Assembly (NCBI RefSeq): GCF_002583555.1
Contig: NZ_BEGX01000106.1
Span: forward strand, 35,886 to 99,885
Reading direction: 5' to 3'
DNA length: 64,000 bases
From: Pseudonocardia sp. N23
GTDB taxonomy: Bacteria > Actinomycetota > Actinomycetes > Mycobacteriales > Pseudonocardiaceae
The notes beneath the pieces are model-generated. The model did not search any database and was not told the DNA's origin. It saw nothing but the letters and a program-made list of their open reading frames with translations. The position numbers were made by a program, and so were the translations under genes. Position 1 is the first letter of the stretch; each line of letters begins with the position of its first letter. Positions 9,233-15,635 of this stretch are shown piece by piece.

Positions 9233-9841
9233 GTGATCTTGTGGCGACGCCGTGTAGTCAAGCTTCTGTCCGTGCTGCTGCTCGTCGCCGGGATCGGGCT
9301 CCTCGTCCCGACGTTCGTGGGTACCGCGTCGGCCGACCCGTCGGCCTCGGACTGGGAGCGGCTGCGGATGTGCGAGTCGAGCAACCGCTACGACGTCGTC
9401 GCCGACAACGGGCACTACGGCGCCTACCAGTTCGACCTGCCGACCTGGCGCTCCGTCGGCGGGACGGGCCTGCCGTCCGACGCCTCACCGGCCGAACAGG
9501 ACCAGCGTGCGCTCGCGCTGTGGCGCAAGCGCGGCTGGCAGCCGTGGACGTGCGCGCGGACCCTCGGTCTGGGCACCACGCCCGCCGCCCCGGCCGGCCC
9601 GCCTGCGTGGCCGGGGAAGGTATGGGTCCAGGGAGACTGTGACCCGGCGTTGCGTGTCTGGCAGCTGCAGATGAACCGCTGGGGCTATGACTTCCAGGGC
9701 ACCGGGTGCTACTACGAGAAGACCCGGACCGCGGTGCTGGAGCTGCAGCGCGCCAACGGGTTGACCCCGTCGGGCAAGCTCGGTCCGCGGACCTGGCAGG
9801 CCGCCTGGGACGGTGCTGCCCCGGTCCGCGTCGGCAGCTGA
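9233..9841 (+). CDS. Secreted Rpf-like transglycosylase with peptidoglycan-binding domain
   Basis: A predicted extracellular muralytic enzyme of the resuscitation-promoting factor type. The 202-residue protein has a signal peptide (basic MILWRRRVVK, hydrophobic LLSVLLLVAGIGLLVP, cleavage near TASA-DP), then an Rpf-like lysozyme-fold domain (about 37-100) with the catalytic Glu in RMCESSNRYD and the conserved GAYQFDLPTWRSVGG, then a PG_binding_1 domain (about 125-195) with LELQRANGLTPSGKLGPRTW. Rpf proteins cleave peptidoglycan and help dormant cells resume growth; that role is inferred here. The GTG start has no Shine-Dalgarno sequence and sits at the predicted transcription start. A perfect hairpin follows the stop. 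Confidence 0.88.
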   Translation: MILWRRRVVKLLSVLLLVAGIGLLVPTFVGTASADPSASDWERLRMCESSNRYDVVADNGHYGAYQFDLPTWRSVGGTGLPSDASPAEQDQRALALWRKRGWQPWTCARTLGLGTTPAAPAGPPAWPGKVWVQGDCDPALRVWQLQMNRWGYDFQGTGCYYEKTRTAVLELQRANGLTPSGKLGPRTWQAAWDGAAPVRVGS

Positions 9842-9850
9842 CGAGACGGG

Positions 9851-9881
9851 CCGGTCCCCGGCGGACGATGCCGGGGACCGG
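9851..9881. terminator. Bidirectional terminator between convergent genes
   Basis: A perfect 11-bp stem (CCGGTCCCCGG / CCGGGGACCGG) with a nine-base loop fills the 46-base gap between the Rpf-like gene and the convergent cyclophilin gene. There is no U-run, as is usual in high-GC actinobacteria. Its position makes it the likely terminator for both strands. Confidence 0.8.
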
Positions 9882-9887
9882 GAGCCG

Positions 9888-10751
<864 letters not shown>

Positions 10752-10863
10752 CGCGGTGCATCCTCCTGGCTGGTACTCCGGCCGCCTGCGGGCGCCGCAG
10801 GCGGCGGCGAGCCTATCCACCGTGCCTGAGAGGAACCTGGGCGGGCGCGTCTAGGCTGTTCGC

Positions 10864-11553
10864 GTGCTCGTCGCAGGCTTTCCCGCCGGGTCCTTCCAGA
10901 CCAACTGCTACGTCCTCGCCCGCGAGGCCGGGGAGGCGTGCATCGTCGTCGACCCCGGGCAGGACGCGGTCGAGCCCCTCGAGGCGCTGCTCGCCGAGCA
11001 TCGGCTGACCCCCGTCGCGGTGCTGCTCACCCACGGGCACTTCGACCACACCTTCAGCGTCGCCCCCGTCTGCGACGGCAACGACATCCCGGCGTGGATC
11101 CACCCCGAGGACCGCGACATGCTGGCCGACCCGATGAAGGGGATCTCCGCGGAGTCCGCCGCGCTCTTCGGCGGCCGCCTGGAGCTGCGGGAACCGCGTT
11201 CGGTCGAGCTGCTCACCGACGGGTCCGACCTCGAGCTCGCCGGGCTGACCCTGCGGGTCGACCACACCCCCGGCCACACCCGGGGATCGGTCGTCTTCAC
11301 CACCCCGTCCGACGACGGCACCGAGGTCATCCTCGCGGGCGACACGCTGTTCGCAGGCTCCGTCGGCCGCACCGACCTCCCGGGCGGGTCGCACCAGCAG
11401 CTGCTCGACAGCGTGCGCGACAAGCTGCTCGTCCGTGACGACTCCGGGTTCGTGCTTCCCGGGCACGGCCCGACCACCACCATCGGGCGGGAGCGGGCCA
11501 CCAACCCGTTCCTGCAGGACCTGGGCGAGCAGCCCGCACGGAGGGGACTGTGA
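10864..11553 (+). CDS. Metallo-beta-lactamase-fold hydrolase, glyoxalase II-like
   Basis: A metallo-hydrolase of the glyoxalase II superfamily; the substrate is not known, a thioester being likely. The 229-residue protein carries the metal-binding set THGHFDH, HTPGHTRGS, LAGDTLF and LPGHGPTT in the right order. It is much shorter than human glyoxalase II because the C-terminal helical domain is missing, as in many bacterial homologues. It is divergent from the cyclophilin gene and overlaps hisS by four bases, the same arrangement as Rv2581c-hisS in mycobacteria. Confidence 0.9.
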   Translation: MLVAGFPAGSFQTNCYVLAREAGEACIVVDPGQDAVEPLEALLAEHRLTPVAVLLTHGHFDHTFSVAPVCDGNDIPAWIHPEDRDMLADPMKGISAESAALFGGRLELREPRSVELLTDGSDLELAGLTLRVDHTPGHTRGSVVFTTPSDDGTEVILAGDTLFAGSVGRTDLPGGSHQQLLDSVRDKLLVRDDSGFVLPGHGPTTTIGRERATNPFLQDLGEQPARRGL

Positions 11554-12845
11554 CCGCCACCTCGACAGGCGCCGCCGCGACGGGGCGGGTCCAGCCCTTC
11601 GCCGCCCCCAAGGGCATCCCGGAGTATCTCCCGGCCGACGGGTTCGTCCGGGTCCGCGACGCACTCGTCGGCGCCGCCGACCGCGCCGGGTACGGCCACA
11701 TCGAGCTGCCGATCTTCGAGGACACCGGCCTCTACGCCCGCGGCGTGGGGGAGTCGACCGACGTCGTCAGCAAGGAGATGTACTCCTTCGCCGACCGCGG
11801 CGACCGCTCCGTGACGCTGCGGCCCGAGGGCACCGCAGGCGTCGTGCGCGCCGTCATCGAGCACGGCCTCGACCGCCAGGGCCTGCCCGTCAAGCTGCGC
11901 TACGCGGGTCCGTTCTTCCGCTACGAACGCCCGCAGGCCGGCCGCTACCGTCAGCTGCAGCAGGTCGGCGTCGAGGCCATCGGCGTCGACGACCCGGCAC
12001 TCGACGCCGAGGTCATCGCCGTCGCCGACGAGGGCTTCCGCTCGCTGGGGCTCACCGGCTACCGGCTGGAGCTCACGTCGCTGGGCGACGCCGACTGCCG
12101 GCCCGCCTACCGGGAGCTGCTCCAGGAGTTCCTCGCCGGCCTCCCGCTCGACGAGGCCACCCGCCACCGCGCCGCGATCAACCCGCTGCGCGTGCTCGAC
12201 GACAAGCGCCCCGAGGTGCGGGCCCTGCTCGCCGACGCGCCGCTGCTCGTCGACCACCTCTCGGAGGTGTCGGCCGCGCACCACGCCGCGGTGAAGCGTC
12301 ACCTCGACGACCTCGGCGTCGCCTACGTCGAGAACCCGCGCATGGTCCGCGGCCTCGACTACTACACGAAGACGACGTTCGAGTTCGTCCACGACGGCCT
12401 CGGCGCCCAGTCCGGGATCGGCGGCGGCGGCCGCTACGACGGGCTGATGGAGATCCTCGGCGGGCAGCCGCTGTCGGGGGTCGGGTTCGGGATCGGTGTC
12501 GACCGCACGCTGCTGGCCTGCCGGGCCGAGGGCATCGCGATCGACGACGCCCCCCGCGTCGACGTGTTCTGCGTGCCGCTGGGCGAGGAGGCGCTGAGCC
12601 GCCTGGTCGTCGTCGCCGCCGCGCTCCGCCGGGCGGGCGTCCGGGTGGACGTCTCCTACGGCGGCCGCGGGCTCAAGGGGGCGATGAAGTCGGCCGACCG
12701 GTCGGGCGCGCGGTTCGCGCTGGTGCTGGGCGAGCGCGACATCGAGGCCGGGACGATCGGGGTCAAGGACCTCGCCTCCGGTGACCAGCAGTCCGTAGGG
12801 CTCGACTCGGTCGTCGACACGGTCGTCGGGCGCGTCGGGGCCTGA
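11550..12845 (+). CDS. hisS: Histidyl-tRNA synthetase
   Basis: HisRS charges tRNA-His. The 431-residue class II synthetase shows motif 2 (FFRYERPQAGRYRQLQQ), the histidine-binding segments RPEGTAGVVRA and VRGLDYYTKTTFEF, motif 3 (GVGFGIGVDR) and a C-terminal anticodon-binding domain (ALVLGERDIEAGTIGVKDL). GTG 11550 overlaps the preceding stop (GTGA). Length is normal. Confidence 0.96.
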   Translation: MTATSTGAAATGRVQPFAAPKGIPEYLPADGFVRVRDALVGAADRAGYGHIELPIFEDTGLYARGVGESTDVVSKEMYSFADRGDRSVTLRPEGTAGVVRAVIEHGLDRQGLPVKLRYAGPFFRYERPQAGRYRQLQQVGVEAIGVDDPALDAEVIAVADEGFRSLGLTGYRLELTSLGDADCRPAYRELLQEFLAGLPLDEATRHRAAINPLRVLDDKRPEVRALLADAPLLVDHLSEVSAAHHAAVKRHLDDLGVAYVENPRMVRGLDYYTKTTFEFVHDGLGAQSGIGGGGRYDGLMEILGGQPLSGVGFGIGVDRTLLACRAEGIAIDDAPRVDVFCVPLGEEALSRLVVVAAALRRAGVRVDVSYGGRGLKGAMKSADRSGARFALVLGERDIEAGTIGVKDLASGDQQSVGLDSVVDTVVGRVGA

Positions 12846-12850
12846 CGCCG

Positions 12851-13438
12851 GTGGCGGACGCCGACCGGGAGCGCTGGGACTCCCGGCACTCCGTCGCGGG
12901 TGTCGGCACCCCGGCGCCGCCGGACGCACTACGCGGCCGGGAGAGCCTGCTGCCCGCGGGTGGCCGGGCGCTCGACGTGGCCTGCGGGCGGGGGAGCGTC
13001 GCGGTCTGGCTGGCGCTGCGGGGGTTCGTCGTCGACGCGGTGGACGTGTCGCCTGTCGCGCTCGCGTCGGGGGCGGCCCTGGCCGCGGCGAACGGTGCCG
13101 CCGTCTCGTGGCGTGCGGGCGACCTCGACTCCGGCCTGCCGCCCGGGTGCACCGGGCCGTACGACGTCGTCGTCTGCCAGCGCTTCCGCGATCCGCGGCT
13201 CCACCCGGTGTTCGCACGGGTTCTCGCGCCCGGCGGTCTGCTCGTCCTCACCGTGCTCTCCGCGGTCGACGACGAGCCCGGCCCCTTCCGCGCCGGGCCC
13301 GGTGAGCTGGCCGCGGCGTTCGACGGCCTGACCACGGTCGTGCACGAGGAGGGCAACGGCGAGGCGACGCTGATCGCGATCAGGCGCCGGTGGGGCGTGG
13401 CTCCCGGCTCGCCACCAGCGCGGCCAGCCCCGTGGTGA
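12851..13438 (+). CDS. SAM-dependent methyltransferase, class I
   Basis: A small (195 residues) Rossmann-fold methyltransferase of unknown substrate. Motif I is ALDVACGRGSVAVWLA, the acidic end of strand 2 is VDAVDVSP, and motif IV-like YDVVVCQRF follows. It lies five bases after hisS and may be co-transcribed. The last 20 or so residues (WGVAPGSPPARPAPW) are low in complexity and are encoded in the 59-base stretch that also codes for the end of the convergent YibE/F gene, so the native end may once have been earlier. GTG 12851 is the only sensible start. Confidence 0.8.
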   Translation: MADADRERWDSRHSVAGVGTPAPPDALRGRESLLPAGGRALDVACGRGSVAVWLALRGFVVDAVDVSPVALASGAALAAANGAAVSWRAGDLDSGLPPGCTGPYDVVVCQRFRDPRLHPVFARVLAPGGLLVLTVLSAVDDEPGPFRAGPGELAAAFDGLTTVVHEEGNGEATLIAIRRRWGVAPGSPPARPAPW

Positions 13439-14945
13439 TCGGCACCGACGCCACCAGCCCGATGCTGCCCACCAGCGTCCGCACGATCTCCGTCGACACG
13501 TCCCCGATCGTCAGGACGTGTCCGAGGCCGTCACCCGACACCGAGAAGATCAGCATCAGCGGCAGCGACGCGCCCGCGTAGGCCAGCACCAGGGTGTTCA
13601 CCGCCGACGACACGTGGTCGCGGCCGATCCGCATCGCTGCCGTGAACAGTCCGGCTGCCGTGAGGTCGGGGTCGGCCGCCCGGAGCTCCCACACCGCGCT
13701 GGTCTGGGTGACGGTGACGTCGTCGAGCACACCGAGCGCGCCGATCACGAACCCGGCCAGCAGCAGGCCGCGGGCGTCCACCGGGGCGCCGAGCGTCGCG
13801 ATGAGGTTCGCGGTCTGGTCGTCGAGGCCGGTCAGCCGGGCGGCGCCCGCGAACACCGCACCCAGCACCCCGATCAGCGCCAGCGACGCCAACGTCCCCA
13901 GCACCGCCGTCGAGGTACGCGCCGACAGCCCGTGCGTCAGGTACAGCACCACGAACATCACCAGGCACGACCCGACGATCGCCACCGCCAGCGGATCGTG
14001 CCCCGACACGATCGACGGCAGCACGAACATCAGCAGCACGACGAACGTCATGCCCAGTGCGACGAGCGCCGCCAGCCCACGCCACCGGCCCAGTACCAGT
14101 ACCGCCGCCGCGAACAGCACCGCCAGCCAGATCAGCGGTGGGCCGCGCTGGAAGTCGACGACCTGGTAGGAGCCCGGATCCAGCGGGTCGGCGCCCGACC
14201 ACTGCAGTACCACCTCGTCGCCGACCGCGAACCGCGGCGTCGACGGCTCGACCGGCAGGATCTGGACGAGGTCGCGGCCCGGTTGCGGGCCGTCCTCCAT
14301 CCGCACGGTCAGCCCGAGGCAGGCGTTCGTGCCGTCGCCGGGGGAGCAGTCTGCCCGCTGGGCGGCCACGACCTGCGCATCGACCGGGGTGCCGGGCTGC
14401 TGGACCGTCGGCGGCGGCCCGCCGCGCGGCCACAGTACGACCAGGCCGACCAGCGTCGCGAGCGCGCACGGCACCAGGAGCGCCGCGATGACGACGCGGA
14501 CCCGGCGGGCGGACGGGCCGGCCGGGGTGTGGCTGTGGCCGTGACCGGCGGCTGCGGGGTGACGGGGTCGACGGTCGCGCTCCGCCCGGGTCTCGATGTC
14601 ACCGTCCCGGCCGCGAGCGCCCCGAGCCGGCGCGGGGCGCGTACGGCTGCCGCGCCGCGCTGTGGACCGCGGCGCCGCGGGGTCCGCCGGAACCGGGTCC
14701 GGTGGTGCGGGGTCCGGCGGTGCGGGGTCCGGTGGTGCGAGGTCCGCCGGCGCGGCGGTGGGCGGGGCGGGGTCCCGCGATGCGCCGGCCGCCGGTGCGA
14801 GGTCCGGCGGTACGGCGCGGGATGCGACGGCCTGGAGTCCGATGACCGGCGTCTCCGGTTCCGGCTCGGCATCGGGTGCGCGGTGCCGTGGTCCGCTCGC
14901 CGTGGGCGCCGCGGGGCGGCGTCGACGGTCGTCGGGCGGAGGCAC
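13380..14945 (-). CDS. YibE/F family multipass membrane protein
   Basis: A predicted integral membrane protein of the YibE/F family, whose function is not established. From GTG 14945 it has 521 residues: a disordered, Pro/Ala/Arg rich cytoplasmic N terminus of about 145 residues containing a tandem PDPAP-type repeat, a first membrane helix (VVIAALLVPCALATLVGLVV), an extracytoplasmic domain of about 110 residues and then seven or so helices, including VARGLLLAGFVIGALGVLDD-like and VTQTSAVWEL segments typical of the family. A GGAGG eight bases before 14945 decides the start; the frame runs further upstream only as overlap with gluconokinase. It overlaps the convergent methyltransferase by 59 bases. 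Confidence 0.85.
   Translation of the reverse strand: MPPPDDRRRRPAAPTASGPRHRAPDAEPEPETPVIGLQAVASRAVPPDLAPAAGASRDPAPPTAAPADLAPPDPAPPDPAPPDPVPADPAAPRSTARRGSRTRPAPARGARGRDGDIETRAERDRRPRHPAAAGHGHSHTPAGPSARRVRVVIAALLVPCALATLVGLVVLWPRGGPPPTVQQPGTPVDAQVVAAQRADCSPGDGTNACLGLTVRMEDGPQPGRDLVQILPVEPSTPRFAVGDEVVLQWSGADPLDPGSYQVVDFQRGPPLIWLAVLFAAAVLVLGRWRGLAALVALGMTFVVLLMFVLPSIVSGHDPLAVAIVGSCLVMFVVLYLTHGLSARTSTAVLGTLASLALIGVLGAVFAGAARLTGLDDQTANLIATLGAPVDARGLLLAGFVIGALGVLDDVTVTQTSAVWELRAADPDLTAAGLFTAAMRIGRDHVSSAVNTLVLAYAGASLPLMLIFSVSGDGLGHVLTIGDVSTEIVRTLVGSIGLVASVPITTGLAALVASREPRPTGA
14681..14755 (-). repeat. 15-bp tandem repeat inside the YibE/F gene
   Basis: Five head-to-tail 15-bp units (plus-strand form GGTCCGGTGGTGCGG with one to a few changes each) encode repeated five-residue blocks such as PDPAP on the minus strand. 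The unit keeps the reading frame and lies in the disordered cytoplasmic N terminus. Similar 15-bp arrays occur in three other genes of this window. Confidence 0.85.
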
Positions 14946-14992
14946 GCCCGCATCCTCCCAACGCGGCCCGGGCGTGGTGTCGGCCGGTCCTG

Positions 14993-15559
14993 TCAGGCTC
15001 GCGCCTCGGCCAGTACGGCGGCGACCACCGCGTCGACCGGGCCACCTGCCGGGACGACCGTGCCGGGCTCGTCGGCGCCCAGCGGTTCGAGCGCCGCGAG
15101 CTGGCTCGCCAGCAGCGACGCCGGCATGAAGTGCCCGGTCCGGGCGCGCAGCCGCGCCTCGAGCAGCTCGCCGTCGACCTGCAGCAGGACGAAACGCAGC
15201 GACGGATGGCCCTCGCGCAGGAGGTCGCGGTAGCGGCGGGACAGCGCGGAGCAGGTGACGACGGCGCAGCGCCCGGCCCGCTCCTGCGCGCCGATCCAGG
15301 CCGCGACCCGGCGCAGCCACGGCCAGCGGTCCGAATCGTCGAGCGGCACACCGGCGCCCATCTTGCGGCGGTTCGCCTCGGGGTGCAGGTCGTCACCCTC
15401 GGCGAACGCCCAGCCGGCCCGCTCGGCGACCGCACGGCCGATCGTCGACTTGCCGGAGCCCGAGACCCCCGCGACGACGAGCGTCGTCGTGACGTGCCCC
15501 GCTCCGTTGCCGGCAGTCCTGTTGCCGACCGAACTGCTGTCGCCCGTGCCGCCGCTCAC
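14993..15559 (-). CDS. gntK: Gluconokinase, GntK/IdnK type
   Basis: Phosphorylates D-gluconate to 6-phosphogluconate for the pentose phosphate pathway. The P-loop GVSGSGKST and the family segments AEGDDLHPEANRRKMGAGVPL, DRWPWL and TCSALSRRYRDLLR are all present, with the C-terminal RTGHFMPASLLASQ. The start is uncertain: the family normally begins a few residues before the P-loop, but the nearest in-frame starts are GTG 15559 (used here, 188 residues), GTG 15574 and ATG 15619. It is divergent from the intein-bearing radical SAM gene, and a perfect SOS box lies in the gap. Confidence 0.88.
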   Translation of the reverse strand: MSGGTGDSSSVGNRTAGNGAGHVTTTLVVAGVSGSGKSTIGRAVAERAGWAFAEGDDLHPEANRRKMGAGVPLDDSDRWPWLRRVAAWIGAQERAGRCAVVTCSALSRRYRDLLREGHPSLRFVLLQVDGELLEARLRARTGHFMPASLLASQLAALEPLGADEPGTVVPAGGPVDAVVAAVLAEARA

Positions 15560-15610
15560 CGGCTCAGGATGCACGGTCAGCGACGGGGCGTCCTGCCGGG
15601 TTGCGAGCAG

Positions 15611-15628
15611 TTCGAACACATGTTCGAA
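15611..15628. promoter_or_regulatory. Perfect LexA-type SOS box
   Basis: The 18-bp palindrome-like site TTCGAAC-ACAT-GTTCGAA contains the full actinobacterial LexA consensus TCGAAC-N4-GTTCGA. It ends seven bases before the radical SAM start (GTG 15636) and lies 52 bases upstream of the proposed gluconokinase start, so it could control either or both. The M. tuberculosis homologue Rv2578c is, to my recollection, also listed in the LexA regulon. Confidence 0.85.
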
Positions 15629-15635
15629 TCACGTC

